From: Exophiala sp. HKRS030
Lineage: Eukaryota > Ascomycota > Eurotiomycetes > Chaetothyriales > Herpotrichiellaceae
DNA length: 64,000 bases
NCBI GenBank assembly: GCA_023897205.1
Contig: JAHWDD010000008.1
Location: forward strand, 2,914,001 to 2,978,000
Reading direction: 5' to 3'
Below the pieces are notes generated by a model, which ran no database searches, was not told where the DNA came from, and saw nothing but the letters and a program-made list of their open reading frames with translations. The translations under genes and the position numbers were made by a program. Below, piece after piece: positions 10,932 through 22,154 of the stretch (positions within the stretch are counted from its first letter, which is position 1; every line of letters begins with the position of its first letter).

Positions 10932-13066
10932 TGTTTCGGTTGGGTTGGGGTGGCTTGCTTTTCAAGGAGGCTGAGATTTGACTTGAACGGTTTCCAAGGC
11001 GAGTGCGAGGTCAGACTTATGTAGGTCAAGTCTGAAAGAAATCAGAACACACATGACGTCTATTATAAATCCGTTAAGGTGGAACATCATGCTATGCTGT
11101 CTCTGCCCGCTTCATTAGCGAAACTCTTGGTACCTCGGTGGGGTACTGGGGGAAACCCTCGGTCGTTGACCATGGACATTGGTGGTGTTTTCGCAGCCCG
11201 GAAGACCAAAGGCCAAGGACCCTTAGCCCACCACAAGATGAAGTTTTGGAGTAATTGAGATACTGCGTATCCCGGAGCGCTTCGACGGCGGCAGCGGGGA
11301 TAATTCGGGATAAGGCTAAAGACCTTGAAAGGCTGAAGAAATCGGATTGGTAGATTGGTGTTTTGGTGCATGGGAACTCTGGACTTTGAGATCAAATGGT
11401 GGGTGGCTTTGAAAGTCCGAGTCACCTAGCGAGTGAGCGCTTGGGATTCCGAGAATTGGAGGTTCTTCAGACTGCGGAAATACTGGCTCTGCAGCCTGCA
11501 GCCAGCAGCCTACAGGTGGACGTCACGTGCATCAGGCAAGTTGAGGCAGTCACGGCAGTCTTAGTAATGCGTAGCTTAGGCAGGTCCGCTACATGCCGGT
11601 CACGTGCATCAACACGTTCACCGTCCACCTTAGGGGGCCCAGCAGAAGCTCAGCACCATGACTATCCCTCAGGAAACACCTTGTACTACATTGGTCATTA
11701 TGGGAGTACACTAGTTATATCAGTACTCCGTACAGTATGTACCTAACCGTGCCTAGTTTACTATTTAATTAACAGAGCTGCTCCCAGCCATGCGGCCCAC
11801 TGCCCAACAAACCCCTAACCTCATCTCTTGCCCGTCTGGGCCGCCTGTGGCCGCTCTCGCTTATAAGCACGACTGCTTCCCCTTTTCCCTACAATCCTCT
11901 TCTCTGCCCCCAACTCGTCATGCAAGGCCTTCATCACGTGACTACCTTTCTTTCCAACGACATCTCATGAATACAACAATCACCAAGCTATGAAAGGAAC
12001 ACATTATATACTAAATAAGTACTACGAAATGCTCAAAGTTGACGCTGAACAAATATAAATCATCTCCTAAGCCATCATGAGCTTTGACCGATCGTCTATC
12101 TTGCCTCTCTACTGGTTGCATTCCAAAACAGACACTAGTCGACTTGGATCCTCTCCAATCAGACGTATCTCACGATGAGGAGAATGTAAAAGCCTTGACG
12201 TCGATGCGCAAGACCCAGCAACGGGAGGGATGTCGATTGCCCCGTCCAAATTATGTGCATGGCAAGGCATCGGTTCAGAATGCACGCTCAACCACAATGC
12301 GTGTTGACTCACCGAACCAAAGATCTGGTATGTGCTAACCAGCTGATCAACAATTGGGGTGCATCCAGCACGAGTGAGCGCATGAAGAAATCACTTGACC
12401 AAGATCTATCATGCCAGTGGGTCGGCCTTTTGGAACCAGATCAAATTCAGAGCCTACTCCACAACGCCTTCTGGCCGTGTTGTTAGATCGATAGCACAGG
12501 TTAGCAGAACCACGGCAGAGATCGCTGGATGATTTACAAACAAGATAGGAGGTTCATACAATCGTGAGGCTGATCGCCAACAATCATATCAAGTCAAGGT
12601 GTGGCAGATCCTAGTTTGGCTACTGTCATCGACTCTATTCACTGAATTCACCTTCTCACCACCAGCCCCCTTCTTATTTCCACAATGACAATGACAATAA
12701 CCCAGAAGCCCACCAGACAACTCCAAAGATTGGTTCAGATGCCTTTGTTTACCAAGATCAAACCAAATCATGGCACCAGAATCTTCACTAACTCTGGCAC
12801 GCCGTCGCCAAGCCTGGTTGGGTGAGCCACTTCCCCGTGTGAGGACCTCCAACCGATTCGACACTGCCTGCTGGTGTGAAGGTCCATTCTTTCCATCTAT
12901 CATGATATTTCTCTTAGACATCGACTTCTATGACTTTTCCCATTTTCCCAGCAGATTGAGCCTGATTCCTTGACTTTGTTCCTTCTCTCCGATCCTTGCC
13001 TCTCCTTACTCCCGCAAGAAACGGAACGGAATTATATCTTAGGATCTCTTTCCACGCGCCCTCAAC
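10932..13066. other. Long intergenic region
   Basis: About 2.1 kb without a supported gene. Features are a repeated GTCACGTGCATCA (11522-11534 and 11599-11611), TACTCCGTA at 11724-11732, another CACGTGA near 11934, and pyrimidine-rich leader-like DNA before 13067. Open frames such as 11087-11425 (minus), 11396-11746 (plus) and 12589-12921 (minus) show no domain, no plausible intron structure and no conserved character. Confidence 0.55.
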
Positions 13067-15339
13067 ATGCCTAGCCAACTTTCCCAACCAGAGATCTTGC
13101 CTCCTGGCTACGTTTGGAGATCAGAAGCCATCGAGCAAGAAGATGACCACCCTTCGACTTGTCTCCCAATCTTCTTCCGGAAGACTCTCGTCTTTCCTAT
13201 GCCGAAGCCCGCAGGGTGGAATGAGATGGACTTAAAGACTAGGATGAAAACAAAGAGAGGTAGATAGCAATATTGCATTCAGATTCTTTGCTAATAACCC
13301 TTTCCAGATTATCTGTGTCAGCGGTGGGGTGAAGAAAACTTCACATTCGAGGAGGACGACGTCGATAACCGCCGACACAATGGTCGTGTGCGTGTGAGGA
13401 TCAACGACTACTATGGGACATTCGAAGACCCATCCTTCAACACTCCCAACTTCGATGAGCAATACCGCATATCAGCTCAACTACTCGATCAAGGTCTTAA
13501 AATCGTTGGTGAAATTCAATATTATGAATTCAAAACACAAATCGAGATTGCCGAATCAGCAACCGCCGTCGACTTGCGCATAACTTCACTCTCCACCACA
13601 GACAACACAACAATATCTGCTAGCCTTGCTTCCGAAGTTCCTCCTCGAGACGTCATCCCGGCTCAGCACAATCAGCATGCAGTAGACCATCCCACACAAA
13701 ATGCCCCTGCCAAAAAGTCGGTTTCATTCAACGACGTAAACGGAACGGCCAGTCTGACTGATCGTGATACCAGTCAGGCGAGCAAGGCGAACAACGATAC
13801 AACCATATCCACACCAAAAGTACCAAGCTTCCCAGCCCAACTTCATGTGGTCGCTCCAGTAGCAGTCACGGCGGCACGAAGAGCCCAAAAGCAGACCACG
13901 ACGTCTCAAACAATCGAAGTATCTGGACTGTCAAGTTCGAAGAAAGTCCCGTCCAAGGCTCCTACTGCATCTGCTGGTCATAAGAGAAAACGTGGTCAGA
14001 ACGACACTGACAACACCGACGACATCTCCAGTGTCTCTGCCCCAGGAGCACCTTTAGGCAGCAGGCAAAATGCCAACAGAACCTCCGCCGCTCCAAACAA
14101 GAGATCCAGATTGGAGACATCCAACACACACAAGTCTCATACTACACAAATTACCGTATCTGCCACGTTGAACAGTGTCTCCCATAGAGCCCGTTCTGGT
14201 GATTTCACCGGGCCTCAACCGGAAGTCATAACGGCTGGCACGTCCTTCCAAAGCAGCCACCAAATCCCTTCTCTCAGTCACTGCAGCAGAAAGCCTTTCT
14301 ACATCAGGAGCGACCATCAGACCACTCTCAGCCCGTACAACACCACCGACGGCTGTCTCACCAACCTTCCTTTGAAAACATCCAGCTTTATGCACAAGCG
14401 CCAAGCTATCCCCCGACAGCGCAGCAGTATCAGATACCACAAAATGCTCAAGAAGCGCAACATACTCAACTTGCACAGTCCGTCCAAGGACCACATCGTG
14501 CTCAACCGCCTCGCTATGGTCAACCATCACAATATGCTCAGGCAACACAAACCCCCCAAGGAATGCAATCTTCACAATCACCACGGCGTCAACAACCGTT
14601 GCTACGCCGTCAACCAGAACATCACGCCCAGGAGAGTCAGACCATACATAGACAACAATATGCTCACACACCACAAACCGTTTTGCAGTCTCCAGGCTCA
14701 GGACACATACAGCGTCTTGGACCGCAACAGTATTTCCGAGGCTCTCAAACGCCTGTGTCTAACCCACCGTTACCGACTGTGCCTTCGACCCATCCTCATG
14801 GAAGCGAACCTAGGTCAGCTGCTCGAAAGAAGGTCCCTTCGAAATTCCGGCATTTCGTACCGCCACAATCGAATCACCATCAGCCAAGACTCTGCACATC
14901 GTATGGACAAGGAGTTCAGCAAAGTACTTGCAACAACGCAAGTGAGAATGCAGACTACCGCGATAAGATGAGGCACGGTCACGAAAAACTCATTCAGATG
15001 GGCACTCGAACCGGACTTGATTTTGATCAGGTTATGGAACATTTGTTCACCACCTTAAAGTTTCGTTTCAAGGGCAGATTAGACTATGATCAGTTCAAGG
15101 GCTTGAAACAATCAAACAAATTCCTAGCCGCTTATAATTACTTCTTGCAGAAGCTTGTGGCTGAGGATACCCTCTTGTCGGCAGGATTGAAAGAGTTGGA
15201 ATTGTATCCTTCCGAAACATTGAAGCGAGAGCTCGTTAACCATGTGCATCGAATCGGCGGTAATATGTGGTTCAGCACGATAGAAGAGGTGACTGGGCAC
15301 ATTTTTGAGCATGTTCGGTCGACGTCCGTCTCTTCCTAA
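13067..15339 (+). CDS. Hypothetical disordered protein with ordered ends (frame break)
   Basis: Unrecognised. Exon 1 is 13067-13259 and exon 2 starts at 13308 after a 48-nt intron, joining MKTKR to DYLCQRWGEENF. The first 140 or so residues look folded (PPGYVWRSEA, FFRKTLVFPMPKP, RVRINDYYGTFEDP). Then comes a Ser/Thr-rich disordered region with basic KRKR and KRSR runs like nuclear signals, a Gln/Pro-rich tract, and an ordered alpha-helical C-terminus (DYRDKMRHGHEKLIQMG to the end). The frame read from exon 2 stops at 14971, but from about 14205 the Gln/Pro-rich and C-terminal sequence sits in another frame. Either an intron with a weak donor at 14225 and a good acceptor at 14277 (53 nt, 723 residues) or one missing base near 14250-14272 (about 741 residues) reconciles them. 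The gene is followed by three plus-strand genes of similar composition. Confidence 0.65.
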
Positions 15340-17183
15340 GCTGTCGTCGACGTCAACGGCTCCATTATAGGAGAAACTCCTCTGGCACGTTTGTTTCTCA
15401 TAGAATCAGGGAATTATTGGTTATCGAGAGATATTGGCACTAGGCGAGTTTGGATGATACATGCTTGGGGGATGCAGGGCTGGAAGGCACAAAGATCTAG
15501 GAAAGATGTCATGACCGTACGGCCTCAGCCTGCACGCTTTGGTTCAGCCGTCACTGTCGAACGTGGCTGGATGTGGAAGTTGCGCGACTTTGTGTGTGGC
15601 TGCTTTACGTGTTTCTTAGCTTTAGATCCAAGAATTAAATGTGACAAATGTATAAACCACATTCCCGTCGGCTTTCCTTCCCAGTGCCTGTCAGTTACCT
15701 TTTCGCGCACTAATCGTTGCCCTCTAGCAACTGCAATCTGACACCTCTACGTTTATACGTTTTGACCAGGTCTCTTCGACAGCGTTTCCCTCGTCTTGGA
15801 GTCATAGGTCGGTCATAAGTAGGTACCTGTGACTTATCAACTTCATGGCAACCCCTGAGATAACAACGCCGCATCGCTAGGTCTGGCGACCTCGAAGGCA
15901 TTTTTCCTGTCTTCGATTGCTCGCCAGTGAGGGCACGGGATTTAGCATTCGGTGTTGTCCGAGATATCTGTGTGATTGGGTGGTGCCAGGTACGTTGTGT
16001 CACGATGTTATGGAAGATAATATGTTGGTCGATATCCTTGTGTATTCTGGTGGAATGTGGAGCCATCCTTGGCAGTGCTCCGTAGGCCACAGGATGGATA
16101 CCTTTATCGACATCTAAATAAACATTGGCACCACTATCTTTCGTCCCTAGCACAAGACAGAATACAGTCTATGGAGGTTGCAAAACGACTCCTCGGGTAC
16201 GACCTAGGACTAGCAATCCGCAACATGGATATACCCATGGATATTCCTGGTCTTGGCACATACATTTTCTAGGAACAGGCTTCTTCCTCTAAGTGGTTCA
16301 GTCACTTCCTCCCATCGATCCCTGTTCGAACTTTCACGTTGATGAATCTATCTCTCAGGATCGGCTCTGTTAAGGACATTGATTGTATGAATGCAGTGCT
16401 TCCACAAACAGACGCGTCACCCCCCTCGATAAGTATATCAATTTGATGATAGAAAAGGTTGCGGTGCACGAATCAATGTTCAATGACCTCCAGGTGCCAA
16501 TGATGACCATTTTCGTGGCCGTGTCGATTGGCATTGGTCTCCGTCAGTTGACCTATTTCCATGGGCAGCTTCGAGCTTGCTTTTGTGAAAAACAACCATG
16601 TCCATTTGGAGATTCTGGTGCGGTCCCAGGCGGTGATGATGGTCTAGGATCAACGGTCTCCCGTTTTACAGGGATGTTTCATATGGATGTTGATTAAGTC
16701 GCTCAAGATCCAGGAAGAACCTTTCCGTCGACAAATCCAAGCCATGGGAGCGCACTCACAATGCAACTTAGCAGTTCATTGTCCTCCCATCCATTGTTGT
16801 GTTGTATCATGATTTGTCTCCTATCAAATGTTCAAAGAAATGACCAAATGGTGAAATTGCAGACCGGTTTGTTCTCAGAGGAAATCAGTCTTCCACTCTT
16901 TGTCTGAGTGAACCATGATCTATTGAGGAAATCTGAACAAATGCACAGTTTGAAAGGGTGCTTATGAGATTTGCATTGCTGTCAGATGCCTATTATCACT
17001 CCAATTTCTACAGCCTCGTTGCGGTGGTGCCGCAATACATCCAAAGACCTCCATCGACTACTCACTCTTGAGAACATCTGGAAAAGAATTGAGATCCTGA
17101 TTAACTTTAACGATTTTATTGAGTACTTACATCCAGGCCTAAATACAGTTCAGCAGGAGTTAGGTATCCAAAAAAAGAAATAC
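15340..17183. other. Long intergenic region
   Basis: About 1.8 kb. No gene is supported. Small frames at 15710-16153 (minus), 16057-16272 and 16383-16697 (plus) have no domain and no matching splice signals. A TGCTCCGTA variant lies at 16076-16084. The frame leading into the next gene is open from 16968, and an ATG at 16986 could extend that gene upstream. The C/T run ending in CTACAG at about 17011 resembles a splice acceptor, so a missed 5' exon is possible. Confidence 0.5.
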
Positions 17184-18497
17184 ATGATGGCCTATTGCTC
17201 ACTCTCACTTGCGCCAGACTCGGTGCCAGAAGATTTCTATCGTAAGTCAGATCTCATGTCGAAACTGTATTAGCTAATGAAAACTCTACAGCCTCGTCGA
17301 ACGGAGAAGAAGCTCCTCCAAACCTGAGTTTGTCCCGCGGTATTACAAATGGTAAGATAATGCCATGACACCTCAATAACAGATGTAGAATACTAACCTC
17401 TGCCAGATCAAGACACGGACCAAGTCTCTAGTCCACCAAATCCAACTACCTTGACTTCAGATTTGGGAACAGGCCTAGGTGAGACGATCCAGGACTCATC
17501 CAGAGACGCGATTTACAATACAGGGCCTTATTCCGAGCTTTCTGAATTCGAGACGAGCCGAGATCCAAACTACTGGTGCGACGAACTTCCCGAGTTGCCA
17601 GATGACGCTAGCGTGGACTTTGAGTTATATGTGGATTTATCGAACGATACCTTCTTAAGAGCTGCGCTTCTGTCAGATATTGAGTCGCATAAACGCGAAG
17701 AAGAGCGCCTCTATGAATGTGTCATTAGTGGCAGGATCACGTATGTCCCTTTCGTAATGCAGCCAGCCAGTGATCGCCTTAGTCCTACGCTGACCCCACA
17801 GCAAAGCCAGAGCTTCGCTCCTGAGGAAGTTTTGAATGAATGTCCCGTGCCCGACACGGTGTACGATGCGGCCGATATTGCTGGCAAAAATAAGCGCAAG
17901 CGTGACAGAGACGAAAAAGACGACGATGCGGCTAAAGACGCAACATCCCACCCCAGAAAAGCGAGGTTTCGTCACCCACCCTCCGAGGACCAGGTTGTGT
18001 ATGAAAAGAGATGCAAGAGCCTCACAGATTATCCTCTTTTTGAGACTCCTGTGCCGGATAGTATCACTATTCAGGAGCTGCTGCAAAAATATCCCAATCA
18101 CTTGAGGGACGAGTATTTGGACGACTTTATTCAACACCATTATTCTGCAAGCGATATCTGGGAAGAGGTGCCTCAGCGCGTCAAGGATCTCTGGCTTGAG
18201 TGTGGCGTTCATAAGCGACAGAACTGTAACATGTTCGAGAAACGTTTGCAGCACCGAAAAAAGGTCCTCGGAGAAGAGGGGATGATCAACCTGTTCCTGG
18301 ACCTCGAGACGCATGGGCCTAGACGACAGTGCGATCGGACATGCAAGAGCCGCACGAGTCTCGAGTTCCATCAAAAGGCAAGGGATATCCTTGCAAACAA
18401 GGCCTGCCGCGAAGCTGACCAGGATCAAAAGTTCGATGATATGAATGATGGGAACGACCAGATGCAGCTAGATGGTTTTTCTAGCGGTCTTTTCTGA
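17184..18497 (+). CDS. YPNHL-domain protein, paralogue A
   Basis: Unrecognised family. Exons are 17184-17241, 17292-17351 and 17407-18497, 402 residues. Both introns have good signals (GTAAGT...CTACAG, and GTAAGA with TACTAAC before GCCAG) and preserve frame. The start is uncertain: tandem ATGs at 17184 and 17187, the second in good context (A at -3, G at +4), or an ATG at 16986 adding 66 residues. An acidic region is followed by a basic NKRKRDRDEK run and then the conserved block: LLQKYPNHL, 'LDDFIQHHYSASDIW', and later KRLQHR, about residues 260-340. The same block recurs in the next two genes, most closely in paralogue B (YPNHL, LDxFIQH, DIW, H-x-R and KRLxxR in the same order). Probably nuclear from the basic run; function unknown. 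Confidence 0.7.
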
Positions 18498-19820
18498 GTA
18501 CGGCCCGAATACAAAGGTCGATGATGCTCGCAAATTTTCTGTTTAGATTAGCACCATTGCTAATGATTTTTCGGGCTCGAAAATGGTCATACAGTTGAGA
18601 TTGCGCATAAGTGGTGCGTCTTGAGTGCGTAATAGCAGAAACATCCCAGACCCATCAGATAGACCTTAGCAAGCTGACTTCAGAGTCCGGCGCGACGCTT
18701 GAGACGCCGGAAAAGTGTGGCATACGTAAATAGGAGGAAGACGTAGGTTTTTCAAACATACATTTCGACATCATTTCGGTATCAAGCAAGATCGCCAAGA
18801 CGGATGAAACGGCTTTTATTAAAATATACCTTCATACGCACGGTAAAATAGCATGGACCAGTGCGGACAGTAGGGCAACCGAAGGAATGGTGTCACGTGA
18901 TTATCTGCATTTCATATGGATATCTGGGACAATGTGCCTTGGGTGGGACCAGCAGTGCTCACGACCGCCTACGCAGTGGCACTGAGTAAATATACTGTGT
19001 GGTACCGGAGTTATTTCTGCGAGAATCAAGGTCGACCAATTTGGTGGCGAATGCACCATATGAAAATCTCAGCCTCAGCCTTCCGAGACTTGGCAAGGCT
19101 CTGGTACCCCTGAATCAAAAAAGTGACGAAGCTCATCAGCGCTTGACACTCGCAATGAGCAAGCACGTAATCCCAATAACCTTTACGTGTGAGTGTGACA
19201 TTCCTGGATAGAGGCGCTTGACGATCGTGAAATTCGAAATGTGTTTGACCCAATTTTACTACGCCGTCGTCGATCACGTACAACAGCTCCTGCCCGTTTA
19301 GAAGCGCTGCAGGGCAATGGAATAGTCTTTTCGCCTTACTTTCGACGGCTGGAATCCTCTCGAAACAAAGATCTCACCTCTACAGACAATGACCTACCTC
19401 AGCATCAAAGAGAGTCGAACAACCCTAGACTCTTATCTTTTGTTGGAGAGCTGCCACTGCTGGCTTTGAGAACAAAGGCGAACAATCATCGAGAACAGAT
19501 TGCATTCGATTTCGTGTAGCGGCTTTTGTTAGATCATGCCCAGTCATTTCTCTCTTTGAATTCTCATGTATTGCGGAGCTGCTCATATGATGGCACTTGA
19601 GGCAGAATTCTATCTATAAGAGCAGTCGACGACAGCTCAAACTTAGTTCTCTTCCATTACCGCTCAAAAACAATTTCTCCAAAGTCTTTCAAGCTTCATC
19701 GGAAGCTATACCAACAATCCCAATAAGACATTTTCTCAGGAACCTCTATTGGAAGCTTGACTAAGACTCGAGAAACTACCACTTCGATCCCATTCTCTGT
19801 CAGATTTCTATACCTTGCAC
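18498..19820. other. Intergenic between YPNHL paralogues A and B
   Basis: About 1.3 kb. It contains TCACGTGA near 18893. A short frame at 18916-19113 begins MDIWDNVP, faintly like the DIW part of the neighbouring domain, but nothing else aligns. The last 200 bases are pyrimidine-rich and look like the leader of paralogue B. No gene called. Confidence 0.5.
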
Positions 19821-22154
19821 ATGGCTGCACCGTCACAACGTTCCACAAACGGAGCTAAAGCACCTCACCGACCTGGTGACACAAAAGAAACATCTATCGT
19901 GTTGGAAGAGAAAGCCGGTTCATCTGCTCAACCTTCTTCTACCCAAGCATACAATCTTCGTTCTCGAGATCAGACATCCAGAGTGATGTATTCGAATGAT
20001 GGGATTGTAACTAGCGATGAGTTGAAAGGGCGTGGTGGAACAAAATTGAAACCGCGTGGAATTCTCACCAAAATCCCAGCTTTACAGACCACTCTTCCGG
20101 ATCTGGAAGCGTTGACGACCAAGGATGGGTCGCGTGTTCAACAGAAGACCCACAACACTCGGTCACGGAGCAAGAAAAAGAGTGCGAATCAAGATCCCAC
20201 TCAAGCCCCCGGCTCGGTTATGCCTGCTCCCAACAAGTCCAAGGCGAAGGGAGGAAAGTCAGGTCAAACCTCGAAACCCATCGAAGTGGCTCATGGCAGT
20301 ACTACAACTGTTGAGATCCCTACTCCAGCCGACGAAGCAAAGGAAGCAAAACCCGCGACGCAGAGAACGAGAAATAGGGGGAGTAGACGACAGCGAGATC
20401 ACTTGGGCTTCTTTGTCACATCTACTTTGCCGGGCTTTCCTCCGTCCACTGCAGTGATCCCAGAGGACGCAACGCTTGAGGATATCTGTCGATATTATCC
20501 AAATCATCTATTTGGAGTACGACTCGACCCTTTCATTCAACATCGATGGACCGGTATTGATATCTGGCGTCACTTGAGCGATAAAGGTATGGCTGAATTC
20601 ATTCGCTATGCGATGAGGGCTCACAATCGCAAGCAACGTGTGACTATTCTCGACAAGCGATTGGACCGCCGTATCGACAGTATGACTCAAGACGAGATTT
20701 TGGACTTGGTCCACGGTCCAGAGCTTCGTAAGGCAAGTTTCACCGGTATCTCTAGACTCAGAGGCATGTACCTCACTCCGGAAGAGCGAGCCTTGAGATC
20801 TAACGAAGAACGATCAGACGATGCGGAAGGCAAGGTTGACATCGAACAAGATCTTGAAGAGGATATCAATGCTGACAATCAATCAGATTCAGGCGACGTT
20901 GAAATTACTGTTGACTCTCCTCAAGATCCTACATCTGACCCGAACTCGCGGGCGATGCAAGCCCAGGTTGACGATATGACTATCCTCGCAGCCTATACGG
21001 CGTTTTCTGGAACACGCAATGAAGAGATTGGTGAGTACCTTAAGAAGTTTGCAGATGCTTACGAACTCCTTGAACTTTGGAGTTGCTCTATTCTCAACGC
21101 GGCTGACACTGATTTGCAGCAGCTCGGAACCCAGAATGAAATTCTGCGACTGTGTCTTTTCGAGTCCAATGATACGACGAGACAGCTTTTCTCCGCTAAC
21201 ACTGAAGCAGAACGACTGGGGCTGCTCAAGACATTTGCCATGGACAAACTTCATCGACTCATGCTCCAGTTTGCGCGGGACAATGGCCTGGAAGATCTCT
21301 CTGTTGAAGATGAGGAGAATCTTGCCGACCTGCAGACTTGTGCAGCCAAACATGTTGTGTTGGAGATGATGAACCAGGCAGAAGCACTGGATGAATATTT
21401 CACCAACGAATTCGGATCTCCTACACCTCAAGCCGGGCCATCAGCAGTGGCACCGCCGGCTCAACGATACGATCCTAGAAGCCAGCCTGGCTCTCACCAT
21501 CAGCATCCTCTTGCTCCGAACTCGGGATTCGAGGATCACCTCATGGACGAAGCATTCTCCCTCAAGCATCCTAGAGACGAAGAACAATTTGGCCCTTCGG
21601 CCGAGCCCATGGAGAAGCGAATGAGATTTACCAATGAGGAACTCTCTCAAGCGGATTTTCAGTTCGACCCAGACATGTTCATGGAAGATGGCGACGTCGA
21701 CTTCCAAGACACATACCCGGCGCAAGAGCAACCCGAATATCAGCAACCCTTCCAGTATACACAAGAAGAAGAAGCTGCTGACGGTATGGATTTCCGCTTC
21801 GACGAACTGCATGATCCGGATGTCTTTGCCCGGGCGAACCCCATTGTTCCCTTCGACGCGAGTGCATTCACCAACCAGGCAATGGCGACTTTCCAGCAAC
21901 AAGGCTTCAACAACCCGGCTGAGCCCTTCTACCAGCAGACGGTGGGCTTCGGGGCACAGGATTTTCAGGGTCCACAAGTCTTTGGCAGTACAACTGCTAC
22001 TCAATTCGCACAGCCACAGCCATGGAACTCCGGCACGGCCGAGTGGGACGTCGGTGTTACCAGCGCTACAGCTGAGCCAGGCTACCAACAAATCGACTGG
22101 GATGCCTTTATGCAAGGTACCCCTGGCCCTGACGACACGACCGATTACTTCTGA
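19821..22154 (+). CDS. YPNHL-domain protein, paralogue B, with acidic Gln/Phe-rich tail
   Basis: Single exon of 777 residues from the ATG at 19821. Unrecognised family. The N-terminal 200 residues are disordered and basic (YNLRSRDQ, NTRSRSKKKS, TRNRGSRRQRD). The shared block starts near residue 217: TLEDICRYYPNHL, LDPFIQHRWTGIDIW, then HNRKQR and LDKRLDRR, aligning residue by residue with paralogue A. After an acidic linker comes an ordered, probably helical stretch (about 375-540). The last 180 residues are acidic and rich in Gln, Phe, Asp and Pro (FQFDPDMFMEDGDVDF, MDFRFDELHDPDVF), a composition like transcriptional activation domains. A nuclear regulatory role is a reasonable guess from composition only; no known DNA-binding domain is visible. 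Confidence 0.75.
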   Translation: MAAPSQRSTNGAKAPHRPGDTKETSIVLEEKAGSSAQPSSTQAYNLRSRDQTSRVMYSNDGIVTSDELKGRGGTKLKPRGILTKIPALQTTLPDLEALTTKDGSRVQQKTHNTRSRSKKKSANQDPTQAPGSVMPAPNKSKAKGGKSGQTSKPIEVAHGSTTTVEIPTPADEAKEAKPATQRTRNRGSRRQRDHLGFFVTSTLPGFPPSTAVIPEDATLEDICRYYPNHLFGVRLDPFIQHRWTGIDIWRHLSDKGMAEFIRYAMRAHNRKQRVTILDKRLDRRIDSMTQDEILDLVHGPELRKASFTGISRLRGMYLTPEERALRSNEERSDDAEGKVDIEQDLEEDINADNQSDSGDVEITVDSPQDPTSDPNSRAMQAQVDDMTILAAYTAFSGTRNEEIGEYLKKFADAYELLELWSCSILNAADTDLQQLGTQNEILRLCLFESNDTTRQLFSANTEAERLGLLKTFAMDKLHRLMLQFARDNGLEDLSVEDEENLADLQTCAAKHVVLEMMNQAEALDEYFTNEFGSPTPQAGPSAVAPPAQRYDPRSQPGSHHQHPLAPNSGFEDHLMDEAFSLKHPRDEEQFGPSAEPMEKRMRFTNEELSQADFQFDPDMFMEDGDVDFQDTYPAQEQPEYQQPFQYTQEEEAADGMDFRFDELHDPDVFARANPIVPFDASAFTNQAMATFQQQGFNNPAEPFYQQTVGFGAQDFQGPQVFGSTTATQFAQPQPWNSGTAEWDVGVTSATAEPGYQQIDWDAFMQGTPGPDDTTDYF

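Noticed and set aside
16057..16697. Small plus-strand frames between the 13-15 kb gene and paralogue A
   Set aside because: One has a hydrophobic stretch, but no conserved motif, and the frames do not join by recognisable splice sites.
18916..19113. Short frame starting MDIWDNVP, like the DIW part of the YPNHL domain
   Set aside because: Only four or five residues match and no YPNHL core is found in any frame nearby; too little to call a relic paralogue.
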